Positions 1 to 7,618 of a stretch of DNA of 16,172 nucleotides are shown here, one piece after another (within the stretch, counting starts at the first letter, position 1; every line of letters begins with the position of its first letter). Origin of the DNA: DATKMG01 sp035541995. GTDB taxonomy: Bacteria > Acidobacteriota > Terriglobia > Versatilivoradales > Versatilivoraceae. The notes beneath the pieces were generated by a model. The model had not been told where the DNA came from. It did not search any database and saw only the letters and a program-made list of their open reading frames with translations. The translations under genes and the position numbers were made by a program. The stretch spans positions 1 through 16,172 of the forward strand of contig DATKMG010000122.1 in NCBI GenBank assembly GCA_035541995.1. Direction: 5' to 3'.

Positions 1-397
1 GGCGCTTGCTGGGCCGCCGGTTGGGGTCTTGAACTGCCCAGACCTTACCTTGAAGCAAGTCTTCCAGGCTGGCAACTGGGAGCTGTACGCCCAGAATCGA
101 TCTCAGTTCGGCCCGCTCCAGGAAATCGGCATAGCGCGGATCGGTTTGAATCTGGACGCGCAAGTCTGAATCAGGCAAAGAGACGTTCAGGCTGTTTGGA
201 AATCGCTCCACCTTGAAGGAGCGCCGCAGGACTGATTCCACTTCTTCCAACTGCTCGGCGGCTACAACCAGGTCCAGGTCCAAACTGACTACCGGTTCCG
301 CATAAGCGTTGACTGCCTGCCCGCCGATGACGCAGAAGCGGGTCCCATGCTCTGAAAGAAGAGCCATGAGCTGATCGAGAAGATTACTTTGATCCAT
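1..397 (-). CDS. Nucleotidyltransferase-fold protein, 5' part (partial at window edge)
   Basis: An open frame starts at the ATG whose complement is 395-397 and runs off the left edge after 132 codons, so the C-terminus is unseen. Seen in the translation: a Gly-Gly turn after a hydrophobic strand (CVIGGQAVNAY, about residues 22-32), then SLDLDLVV (38-45) with Asp40 and Asp42 in the place of the metal-binding pair of minimal nucleotidyltransferases, then LRVQIQTD (79-86), which could supply the third acidic strand. The region ending in LEDLLQGKVWAVQD resembles the helix after the catalytic core in AbiEii/DUF6036-like nucleotidyltransferases. These families include toxin-antitoxin and phage-defence enzymes as well as proteins of unknown role. 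No partner gene lies upstream of it in the window; a partner could lie beyond the left edge. A weak GGAAG lies about 9 nt before the ATG and a candidate promoter is at 484-513. The fold is fairly sure, the function is not. Confidence 0.75.
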   Translation of the reverse strand, partial: MDQSNLLDQLMALLSEHGTRFCVIGGQAVNAYAEPVVSLDLDLVVAAEQLEEVESVLRRSFKVERFPNSLNVSLPDSDLRVQIQTDPRYADFLERAELRSILGVQLPVASLEDLLQGKVWAVQDPNRRPSKR

Positions 398-483
398 AGT
401 GATTGTCTTCCAAAAGGCTAAAGCCCGCATCTATTTTCCCTGGAACAATGCAGAAAGATGGCCTTTACTTCAACGTTGCTCAT

Positions 484-513
484 ATCATAGCGACTTTGAT
501 GATGCGAAATCAA
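484..513 (-). promoter_or_regulatory. Candidate sigma70 promoter for the nucleotidyltransferase gene
   Basis: Read on the minus strand, TTGATT (513-508) is followed after 18 nt by TATGAT (489-484), about 87 nt upstream of the ATG at 397. The -10 hexamer matches consensus at 5 of 6 positions and the -35 at 4 of 6. The assignment rests only on sequence similarity and on orientation toward the gene. Confidence 0.35.
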
Positions 514-520
514 TTGAACC

Positions 521-598
521 GCAGAATATAGCCACAAAGACACCGAGACACGGAGAAGGACAAGCAGGACACAGACGGCCACGGATCAACACGGACAG
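521..598. repeat. Degenerate CACAGAG/CACGG-type tandem repeat block
   Basis: The block begins GCAGAATATAGCCACA and continues with imperfect units such as CACAAAGACACCGAGACACG, GGACACAGACGG, CCACGGATCAACACGG and ACAGAG, spaced roughly every 8-10 bases. The same word family (CACAGAGGCACAGAGG) recurs at 13637-13668 and, inverted, at 13786-13804. Repeats of this wording are familiar from intergenic DNA of several environmental phyla; I know no established function. The first 16 bases match 14 of 16 bases of the left end of the 826-970 element, which links the two repeat types at this locus. Confidence 0.6.
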
Positions 599-618
599 AG
601 TAGAAGTGAGGTCGAAGA

Positions 619-635
619 TTGACCGTATCGGTCAA
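619..635. other. Short perfect dyad (hairpin or operator-like)
   Basis: TTGACCG, three nucleotides TAT, CGGTCAA: a perfect 7-bp inverted repeat. It is not followed by a T-run on either strand, so a terminator is unlikely. It lies 222 nt upstream of the nucleotidyltransferase start and is not placed where an operator of the candidate promoter at 484-513 would be expected. Role unknown. Confidence 0.35.
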
Positions 636-825
636 AGGAAAAAAACGGGACGATCGCCGGCACATGAGTCAGCGATCTTCGAAAAGATAATGCGCAAAGG
701 ACAGCGCTTGGACCATTCGGCCCGACGCTGGCCCAGGACTGGACTATTCTGGCCTTGCAGCCCAGAGTTGCGATGCTCTCCCTCTGTAGAACAGATTTGA
801 TCGTAATCAATACTACCGATACTTG

Positions 826-970
826 CAGAATATAGTGACATGCCTCTCCTCCACCCCTGCCGGAGTGGTGTGATTCGGGAGGACTATAATCCAGGGGTGA
901 CGCGCCTTTCGCGTCACCTCTGGCTACTTTCCATTGTCCCTTCGGGACAAATGGCTGTCACTATATTCTG
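826..970. repeat. 145-bp inverted-end element with internal hairpins (element A)
   Basis: The ends are a perfect 15-bp inverted repeat: CAGAATATAGTGACA at 826-840 and its complement at 956-970. Inside are a 14-bp stem with one G-T pair (CCAGGGGTGACGCG at 891-904 with CGCGTCACCTCTGG at 910-923, 5-nt loop) and a perfect 7-bp stem TTGTCCC-TTC-GGGACAA at 934-950. The size and form resemble a MITE or REP/BIME-type non-autonomous element. No flanking target duplication and no transposase are visible. The TTG at 934, which would lengthen the downstream helicase, lies inside this element, which argues against that start. A TATAAT at 885-890 lies inside too but has no good -35 partner. Confidence 0.6.
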
Positions 971-1002
971 TGACTCTCAATAAATGGCACAAAGATTCAA
1001 AA

Positions 1003-3651
1003 ATGGAAATCGGCTATACTGAAAACTGGATCACGACCATGCCGGCAATTCATGACCTCATCAGCGGAAGTGCCATACAAACCGTGCAGGCTACCATTCA
1101 GGAAGCCAAGAACAATGAAGTCTTCTTCCTGGCAAGGGCGAATGAACACAAGGTGATTCAAGAGGTCATGCCACTAGCACGAGGCAACGACTCGGCCGTT
1201 GCAGCACTGATGCAGGTTGCCTCTCAGGGTGACATCATCATCCATAACCATCCCTCGGGGATCCTGACCCCGTCGAATGCCGATCTTCGCCTGGCTTCTG
1301 AGTATGGGAATATGGGGGTGGGTTTCTACATCGTCAATAATCGAGTCGACGATGTTTACGTCGTGGTTGAGGCATTCTCCAAGGCGAAAATCACTCGGCT
1401 CGACACAGACCAAATCTCAAAGTTGCTCGCCGGGGGCGGCCCGATCGCGCGCAACCTGAAGGGATTTGAAAAGCGCCCGGAACAGGTTCGGATGATGTCT
1501 GCCGCCAGTAGGGCCTTCAACGAATCTCTCTTAGTCCTTATTGAGGCTGGAACGGGAACCGGTAAGAGTCTGGCCTACCTCGTCCCCGCCATCTACTGGG
1601 CAGTCCAAAACAAACAGCGGGTTGTGGTTTCTACCAATACGATCAATCTACAAGAGCAACTCATCAACAAAGATCTCCCTTTCCTAAGAAATGTGCTGAC
1701 CCCACAATTCAAGGCTGCTCTCATTAAGGGAAGAAACAACTATGTGTGCTTGAGCAAAGTGGACGCCTTGAGGAAGGAAGGAGATCTCCTGATTGAGTCC
1801 GAAGAACGGGAAGAGCTCAGTGCGATCCTGGAATGGACGAATACGACTGCTGATGGAAGTCGATCTGATTTGAGCATCATGCCCAGCCCGTCGGTATGGG
1901 AAAAAGTCGCCTGCGAAAGCGACAATTGCGGTCGAATCCGCTGCGAATTTTATAGTCGTTGTTTCTTTTACAAGAACCGGCGTGAAGCCAGTTCTGCAGA
2001 CCTGCTGGTCGTTAATCACCACTTATTGTTTGCCGATCTGGCGGTGCGCGGCGACACCAACAGTTACTCGGATTCAGCCGTTTTGCCGGCTTACTCCCGA
2101 ATTGTTCTGGACGAGGCGCACAACGTGGAAGAAATTGCGACTGAATATTTTGGTGTGCAAGTCTCCCGCTATGGCCTGGTCCGCCTGCTAGGGAGATTTT
2201 ATTCTCTCCGAGAGCGGGAAAAAATACGGGAGAGAGGGTTGTTGCCCTACCTGCTATTCAAACTGCATTCCATGGAGAATCTGATCGATCTCCCGCTCTA
2301 CAGCCGCATTCATGACCATATTCAGTCCAAGGTGATCCTTCAAAAGGACAATTTGAATTTTGTCGCCGGGACCGTATTTGACGAACTGGCTGTCTTTTTT
2401 GAAGGAGTGGCCGTGGATAGCCCGGGGAGGGAATTGAAAGTCCGTTTCACTCAGGAGCTATGCGGCGAGGATCCATGGAAGGAGGGTGTCCTCAGACCCG
2501 TCCGGCAACTACTCAGTGAATTGAGGGAGTTCCACCAACAGTTGTTGCTATTGGAAAGGGACCTGGACTCGCTGCCTGAAGCAGTCTCGGAACAGTTGAT
2601 TCCTCAGACCGTCGAACTCACGGCCTTAACTGACCGGGTCGAGGCATCGGCTTCCGCCCTGGGCGAGATTTTCGGCCCGCCTGCAGAAGAAAAAGTCCGC
2701 TGGGTGGAGATCCGCGACAGCCGCTACGGGAAGCTGCTCACCTTTAAGCAGGCGCCGCTGAGTGTCAGTGAGTTGCTTCGGGACCGTCTCTTTGCCAAGT
2801 ACCCGACAGTGATTCTGACCAGTGCGACTTTGACCACCGAAGGACAGTTCAACTACATCAAAAAACAATTGGGCCTGGATCAAGTTCCTGTCGGACGGTT
2901 GATGGAGTTGGCCCTGCCTTCTTCGTTTAACTACCGGGAGCAAGTCATTATTGGGATTCCCCAAGGAATTCCGTTGCCGGAGGACCCCGCCTTTCTTCAA
3001 GCGCTGACTCAGTTGCTCTACAAATCGATTTCCATTTCCGAAGGCCGTGCCCTCGTTTTATTCACTTCGTATTCCCTGCTTCGCCGTGCCTACCAGGAGT
3101 TGATGGAACCCTTGAAGGCACTGGGAATTCGAACTCTGAGGCAGGGAGATGCTCCGCGGCATCGCCTCACCGAAATCTTCAAGAACGATAAGACCAGTGT
3201 CCTCTTTGCCACCGATAGCTTCTGGGAAGGCGTAGATATCTCCGGAGAGGCCCTGGAGAACGTGATCCTCACCAAGTTGCCCTTCAGTGTGCCGCGAGAA
3301 CCGATCGTGGAGGCCAAGGTGGAGGCCATTGCCAGAAGAGGAGGCAACCCTTTCCTTGAATATGCAGTCCCACAAGCGGTGATAAAGTTCAAACAGGGCT
3401 TCGGCCGTCTCATTCGGAGCAAGTCTGACTACGGGTCGATAATGATCTTCGACCGTAGAATAGTGGATATGCGTTATGGAAGGAGCTTTTTAAACTCGCT
3501 CCCCGAATGCAGGTTGGTCAAAGGAGAGGCGGGGCTGGTCTTTCAAGAGGTAATGCGGTTCTTTCAGGAGCACCGGAGAGGTTCGTCCGTTGAGCGGAAA
3601 TCGGAATGCAAAGAGAAACGCGAAGAGCGCCAGGAGCTGGATCTAGCATGA
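1003..3651 (+). CDS. RadC-type JAMM domain fused to DinG/XPD-family iron-sulfur DNA helicase
   Basis: Predicted 5'-3' ATP-dependent DNA helicase of the DinG/YoaA/XPD group (superfamily 2), 882 aa from the ATG at 1003. N-terminal RadC-like MPN domain (about 15-135): Glu39, then HNHPSG (81-86), Ser91 and Asp94, giving the complete E...HxHx7SxxD metal-site pattern. Helicase core: Walker A AGTGTGKS (182-189); Cys249, Cys309, Cys314 and Cys320 with the 5/6 spacing of the DinG 4Fe-4S site; DEAH (370-373); TSATL (606-610); FWEGVD (740-745); QGFGRLIRS (798-806). The last 25 residues are basic and acidic and probably disordered. The start is uncertain: no Shine-Dalgarno site is evident. ATG 1003 and ATG 1039 are both possible, while TTG 934 falls inside a repeat element. 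Firmicutes DinG carries an exonuclease domain at this end; here a JAMM domain takes its place. Probable role: DNA repair, or removal of R-loops and other unusual DNA structures. Confidence 0.9.
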   Translation: MEIGYTENWITTMPAIHDLISGSAIQTVQATIQEAKNNEVFFLARANEHKVIQEVMPLARGNDSAVAALMQVASQGDIIIHNHPSGILTPSNADLRLASEYGNMGVGFYIVNNRVDDVYVVVEAFSKAKITRLDTDQISKLLAGGGPIARNLKGFEKRPEQVRMMSAASRAFNESLLVLIEAGTGTGKSLAYLVPAIYWAVQNKQRVVVSTNTINLQEQLINKDLPFLRNVLTPQFKAALIKGRNNYVCLSKVDALRKEGDLLIESEEREELSAILEWTNTTADGSRSDLSIMPSPSVWEKVACESDNCGRIRCEFYSRCFFYKNRREASSADLLVVNHHLLFADLAVRGDTNSYSDSAVLPAYSRIVLDEAHNVEEIATEYFGVQVSRYGLVRLLGRFYSLREREKIRERGLLPYLLFKLHSMENLIDLPLYSRIHDHIQSKVILQKDNLNFVAGTVFDELAVFFEGVAVDSPGRELKVRFTQELCGEDPWKEGVLRPVRQLLSELREFHQQLLLLERDLDSLPEAVSEQLIPQTVELTALTDRVEASASALGEIFGPPAEEKVRWVEIRDSRYGKLLTFKQAPLSVSELLRDRLFAKYPTVILTSATLTTEGQFNYIKKQLGLDQVPVGRLMELALPSSFNYREQVIIGIPQGIPLPEDPAFLQALTQLLYKSISISEGRALVLFTSYSLLRRAYQELMEPLKALGIRTLRQGDAPRHRLTEIFKNDKTSVLFATDSFWEGVDISGEALENVILTKLPFSVPREPIVEAKVEAIARRGGNPFLEYAVPQAVIKFKQGFGRLIRSKSDYGSIMIFDRRIVDMRYGRSFLNSLPECRLVKGEAGLVFQEVMRFFQEHRRGSSVERKSECKEKREERQELDLA

Positions 3652-3800
3652 GCGCCGACGAGGTAGCGAAAGAAATTGTCGACGTCCTTGGCGGTTGGGT
3701 TTCTAGCCGCATTTTTCTGTGCGCCTTTTTACTTCTGCGTTTAGCTTTTGGCCGTGGCCACAGGCCGCGTTTAGTCATTGTGGCGAGAAAGGCAGGCTAG
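3648..3800 (+). CDS. Possible 50-aa membrane-associated small protein overlapping the helicase stop
   Basis: An ATG at 3648 overlaps the helicase TGA in an ATGA junction, and AGGAG (3632-3636) lies 11 nt upstream, an arrangement typical of translational coupling. The 50-residue product starts MSADEVAKEIVDVLGGW, has a hydrophobic stretch (RIFLCAFLLLRLAF, about 21-34) and a basic tail with RPRLVIVARKAG. I do not recognise it. It may be a real small protein or a chance ORF in a convergent intergenic region. Codon use is not decisive at this length. Confidence 0.25.
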   Translation: MSADEVAKEIVDVLGGWVSSRIFLCAFLLLRLAFGRGHRPRLVIVARKAG

Positions 3801-3871
3801 GCCTTCGATCTTCGATCCTCAAGGTTCGATTTTTAGTATCTTGCTTTTCCCCTTTTGGTCATTCCTCTTCG

Positions 3872-6800
3872 TTACACCTGCAGTTCCAACATCTCATTCA
3901 AGACTTTCTGAATTTCACTAATCTGAAACGGCTTTGAAACAATTACATCGACCCCTCTCTCTTTGGCTTTATCTCTGTCCAGGGTGATCCCCCATCCCGT
4001 CATCATAATCACTGAAATGCTGGGATTCATGACCTTCACTGCGTTGGCCACATCCCAGCCACTGATTTCCGGCATACCCAGGTCCGTGATGACCATGTCC
4101 AGAGATTGAGCCTTGAAAATCTCTAACCCTTCTCTTCCCCCGGAGGCCGTATAAACTATATGTCCCTGTTCAGAGAGTATTTCCGCCAGCAAATCGCGAA
4201 TGGGCGCTTCGTCGTCAATGATCAGGAAGCGTCCGCTTCTTTTGGAGGTTGGTTTCGAAGGGGCTTGACGTTCGGCGTTCAGGCTGACGGGAAGGTTGAT
4301 GCAGACTGAAGTTCCCTTGCCAAGTTCGCTGGAGAGTTCGATTGTCCCTTTGTGGCGCGTAATGATGCCATAAGCGACACTCATCCCCAGCCCATTCCCC
4401 TTGACTCCTTTAGTTGTAAAGAAGGGATCAAACACCTTCTGGCGGGTCTCTTCAGTCATCCCCCGCCCTGTGTCAGTGACCATGACCCGAACCTGCGGGT
4501 CTTCGCTCCAAACTCGGATGTGAATCTTGCCTCCATTTGGCATCGCGTCCAAAGCATTGAAAATGATGTTCGTAAATACTTCTCTCAGCTCGGAGCTATC
4601 CCCAGCCACGGGTGGGATCGGCTCGTATTGAGTTGTGACGGAATACTGAATCCCGCTGATGTGAGCGGTGTCTTCCCAGCGAGTCCGGGTCATTGTGAGC
4701 GTGTCCTCAACAACCTGGATGAGGTCGACCTGGGAAAAGACCTGGTCAGTGCGTTTCCGGGTATAATCTTGAAGCCTCCGAACCGTGGCCGCCCCGTCTA
4801 TGGCGGCGTTTTCTATGATTTCGAGTCCGCGCAAAACACTTGTGTCTGGGCTTTGCGATTTCATGAGTTGGGCCCGGCCAAGGATCGCCCCCAGGATGTT
4901 GTTGAAATCGTGGGCTACCCCGGCTGACATTTCACCCAAGGCCCGCAATTTTTCCGATTTGATCAGCTGTTCCTGGGTACTCTGTAATTCCATATAAGAC
5001 TGCTCAAGAGCCGAATACAGCCGGGCATTCTTCAATGCAGTCCCCAGACTATTGGCAATCGTCTTGAGCAATTCGATCTGGTCTTCGGAAAATCCGTCCT
5101 CTTTTTGACTTCCCAGATTTAATGTCCCCAGGCAAACGTCTTCCGAGATGATGGGAACGGAGACGGCCGACTGGATCCCCTGTGTGATCAAGTAAGGAGA
5201 AGTGTGAGATATAACCCGGTCCAGGTTTCGTGTGTAGTAAGGTTGCTTGGTATCGTGCGCGATTCTCATGACCGTTTCCCGGCCGGGGATTTCCATTCCC
5301 CTGTAGAATCCCGTGGTGATGTTCTCCCCATACACGTTCAAAAGGGAAAACGTGTCAGAATCGGGCTGGTAGATAGCAATGCTGCTCTTTTCAAACGATA
5401 TGACTCGCTTAAGTTCCTTATTAATCCTTTCAAAGAGTTTGTCCACGTCCAGTTTTAAGCTGGCCTCACGAGTGATTTCATTCACTACGGCCAGGCGAGT
5501 GGCTCGTTCCTGGGCCTCCCGGAACAGACGGGCGTTCGCAATCGCTACCGCGGCTTGGTCAGCAATTGTTGACAGGAAATTCTTGTCATCATTATCGTAG
5601 TCCTGCCGGATCCTGAAACTCTGTAGAACAATGACCCCTATGGACTTCTCACCCAGGATAAGAGGCACCCCCAACCAGGATTGGGCAATCCGGTGGGGAG
5701 TGCTTCTGGTGATCGACTTATACACTCTGCCGAAGTCTTCCTTAACCAGCAAGGGCACCTGCGTTTGCATCACATAGGAGGCAAGCCCATCGTGAGAAAG
5801 GGTGCCGGAGTGCCGTTTCCTTTTCCCGTCGACGACCTCAAACTGGACTTCAATCTGGTGAGTCTCGTTCTCACGAAGCCCAATCAGGAAGTCTTCACCC
5901 GGCAGGACTTGCCTCACCTGCCGATAGATCAATTCAAAGAGTTTGTTAATGTTCAGTTCGGAGCTGATGGCCCGGCCGATATGGTTCAGGGTCTGCAGGG
6001 CCCCAGCTTTGCGGTCCAAGTCAGTATAGAGGTTGGCGTTGTTCAACCAGATGGCCAAGTAATCGCTCAATGTTTCCAGAACCGCAGTATCCTGCTTGTC
6101 GAAGCTGTGGTCTTTTTCGCTCTCAATGTCGATGACCCCCAAAACCCGGGTGGAATGACTAAAAGGGATACACAAACGGGATCTTGCTCCTGGATGCAGG
6201 CATTCCTTTAACTCCAGATCCTCCTGCTCGGCTCGCCTCAGGATCGTTTTGCTCGTGACTTGGGCCTCACAGATGGAATTCTCGCCGCCTGGCGGGAATT
6301 CCTCCGGAACCGACAGGTCGGGCAGGAGATCCCTCATGCCACTGAGTACCAAATAGTTTCGATCATCGACGCGGTAGATGCTGACATGTTCATATCCAAA
6401 TTCTCGCTGCAAGAGATTAGAAAACTCCCCGCAAACCGCTTTGAAATCGAGAATGGACGCCATGGTGCGGCTAATCTCGTGGATCAGGAGAAGCTGGGAA
6501 GTCCGCTTCATTTCCGCTTCGAAAAGGTGTGCTTTCTCCAGTGCAGCCGAGACGGGGCTCGTAAAGTGACCCAAGAGCTGAAGTTGCTCTGCGCCAGTTT
6601 CGGCGCTCGTGGAAGGAAGGTCAGCCAGAAAGATGCACGAAACCCTCCCTTTTTCTTTCAAGGGAAGAATGGCAAGGGCTCCAGTCTCCACCTGGTCTAA
6701 GATTTCTCTTCTAAGCTTATCCTGCTCTGGAATAGTCTCCCGAGACAGGACCACGGGTTCCCCATGATAGAGGTCAGAGGGTGTGGCTAGTAACTGCTGA

Positions 6801-7618
6801 AGCAGGGGTCCCGCGCGATTCAGTTTGGCGGTCAGTTCGTCGTCGTTGCCTTCTGTGATAGGCCTTCCTAGTAACTGCCGGCTGCCATCCACGGGGAAGC
6901 ATGCCACGAACTGCAACCCCATGCCTTCTCTCATGAGTTTCAAGGCGGACAAAACTACACCTTGCCAATCAAGGCTGGAGCTGATTAGACGCCCTAAGTT
7001 AGAAAAGAAATGGACCTTCTCCCGAGTTGAGGCGATCAAGCCCTCGTTAGTCCTCGCTAGCTCATAACGATACCGGAATTCCCGATATCGAGACCGTTGA
7101 CTGTAATAAGAATTTAGCAGCGCAATAACGATCGTTCCGGAAAGGAAAAGAATATGGTTGATGAAAACATCAGGTCTTAAAATCCGATCGTAAATGAAGA
7201 TTGGAACCAAATAGGTCACGTAAATCAGTGCGCAGGTCACCAGAGACTCAAGAAAATCAAGGGGCAGAAACAAGGTCACCGCTAAAATGAGCAGATTGAG
7301 CCCCGCATAGTACGTACTCTGATAACCCCCGAGGTATCGGGTCATGAGGGAAATCATCCCACCGACCACAACTGTTCCTGCAATCCCGAAGACTGCGGGC
7401 TGGTGTTTTCCGTAAGAAGAGTCAGCAAGCCGATAAAGCAACAGGAGAATGACTGCGCTCACTAAACGAGCGGCGAAGAATAAACCCCAAAACTTCTTGG
7501 GCACCAGGATCAGATCCAGGAACGCAAACAACAGGACCACAGCAATCCCCCACCAATAAAGGTTCTTCAATCGGCGGTGGCAAAGTTCTTTGGTATAGGT
7601 TCTGAATGCAAGGTACAA
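3872..7618 (-). CDS. Membrane-bound hybrid sensor histidine kinase with four GAF domains and C-terminal receiver
   Basis: A 1,248-aa two-component hybrid kinase in the inner membrane. Residues 20-172 hold about six hydrophobic helices with short loops, without a large periplasmic sensor domain. Four GAF-like domains follow (about 205-362, 376-530, 546-697, 710-868), then a coiled linker. The HisKA dimerisation helix carries the H box VAHDFNNIL (His903). The HATPase domain has N box NIIFNALDAM (Asn1021), G1 DTGRGM (1049-1054), FDPFFTTK and G2 GNGLGM (1074-1079). The receiver (about 1130-1246) has Asp1135/Asp1136, phospho-acceptor Asp1179, Thr1207 and Lys1229, all intact, so His-to-Asp transfer within the protein is expected. 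The start is TTG at 7618, supported by AGGAG at 7629-7625 six nt upstream. No transcription-factor response regulator is adjacent, so the output is unknown. GAF ligands cannot be read from sequence; Cys residues in GAF2 (450, 473, 483) are possible sensors. Confidence 0.93.
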   Translation of the reverse strand: MYLAFRTYTKELCHRRLKNLYWWGIAVVLLFAFLDLILVPKKFWGLFFAARLVSAVILLLLYRLADSSYGKHQPAVFGIAGTVVVGGMISLMTRYLGGYQSTYYAGLNLLILAVTLFLPLDFLESLVTCALIYVTYLVPIFIYDRILRPDVFINHILFLSGTIVIALLNSYYSQRSRYREFRYRYELARTNEGLIASTREKVHFFSNLGRLISSSLDWQGVVLSALKLMREGMGLQFVACFPVDGSRQLLGRPITEGNDDELTAKLNRAGPLLQQLLATPSDLYHGEPVVLSRETIPEQDKLRREILDQVETGALAILPLKEKGRVSCIFLADLPSTSAETGAEQLQLLGHFTSPVSAALEKAHLFEAEMKRTSQLLLIHEISRTMASILDFKAVCGEFSNLLQREFGYEHVSIYRVDDRNYLVLSGMRDLLPDLSVPEEFPPGGENSICEAQVTSKTILRRAEQEDLELKECLHPGARSRLCIPFSHSTRVLGVIDIESEKDHSFDKQDTAVLETLSDYLAIWLNNANLYTDLDRKAGALQTLNHIGRAISSELNINKLFELIYRQVRQVLPGEDFLIGLRENETHQIEVQFEVVDGKRKRHSGTLSHDGLASYVMQTQVPLLVKEDFGRVYKSITRSTPHRIAQSWLGVPLILGEKSIGVIVLQSFRIRQDYDNDDKNFLSTIADQAAVAIANARLFREAQERATRLAVVNEITREASLKLDVDKLFERINKELKRVISFEKSSIAIYQPDSDTFSLLNVYGENITTGFYRGMEIPGRETVMRIAHDTKQPYYTRNLDRVISHTSPYLITQGIQSAVSVPIISEDVCLGTLNLGSQKEDGFSEDQIELLKTIANSLGTALKNARLYSALEQSYMELQSTQEQLIKSEKLRALGEMSAGVAHDFNNILGAILGRAQLMKSQSPDTSVLRGLEIIENAAIDGAATVRRLQDYTRKRTDQVFSQVDLIQVVEDTLTMTRTRWEDTAHISGIQYSVTTQYEPIPPVAGDSSELREVFTNIIFNALDAMPNGGKIHIRVWSEDPQVRVMVTDTGRGMTEETRQKVFDPFFTTKGVKGNGLGMSVAYGIITRHKGTIELSSELGKGTSVCINLPVSLNAERQAPSKPTSKRSGRFLIIDDEAPIRDLLAEILSEQGHIVYTASGGREGLEIFKAQSLDMVITDLGMPEISGWDVANAVKVMNPSISVIMMTGWGITLDRDKAKERGVDVIVSKPFQISEIQKVLNEMLELQV

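Larger units (their letters stand above)
398..1002. other. Repeat-rich non-coding region between the nucleotidyltransferase and helicase genes
   Basis: About 600 bp with no credible gene. The open frames here (for example 399-800 on plus) translate low-complexity repeat peptides and match no domain I know. It contains, left to right: the candidate minus-strand promoter (484-513), a CACAGAG/CACGG-type degenerate repeat block (521-598), a perfect 7-bp-stem hairpin TTGACCG-TAT-CGGTCAA (619-635), and the inverted-end element at 826-970 with two internal hairpins. The stretch 640-820 shows nothing I can name. Confidence 0.6.

Noticed and set aside
521..598. CRISPR array
   Set aside because: Units are short, degenerate and without unique spacers of regular length, and no cas genes are present.
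399..800. 133-aa plus-strand ORF upstream of the helicase
   Set aside because: Its middle translates the CACAGAG/CACGG repeat block, it has no domain I recognise, and it lies over the 5' region and candidate promoter of the nucleotidyltransferase gene.
885..890. Perfect TATAAT as a helicase promoter
   Set aside because: The sequence 17 bp upstream (GGAGTG) is unlike a -35 box, and the hexamer sits within a repeat element.
934..1002. TTG at 934 as the helicase start
   Set aside because: It lies inside element A, on the first base of a hairpin stem, and the added residues have no family support; no Shine-Dalgarno sequence precedes it.
3801..3871. Rho-independent terminator between the helicase and sensor kinase genes
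   Set aside because: Only short repeated TTCGATC words and weak dyads are present; no stable stem followed by a T-run could be drawn on either strand.
4352..4927. 191-aa plus-strand ORF antisense to the sensor kinase
   Set aside because: It is a shadow of the kinase/ATPase domain coding strand, with no recognisable motif of its own; the same holds for the ORFs at 5681-6211 and 6260-6700.
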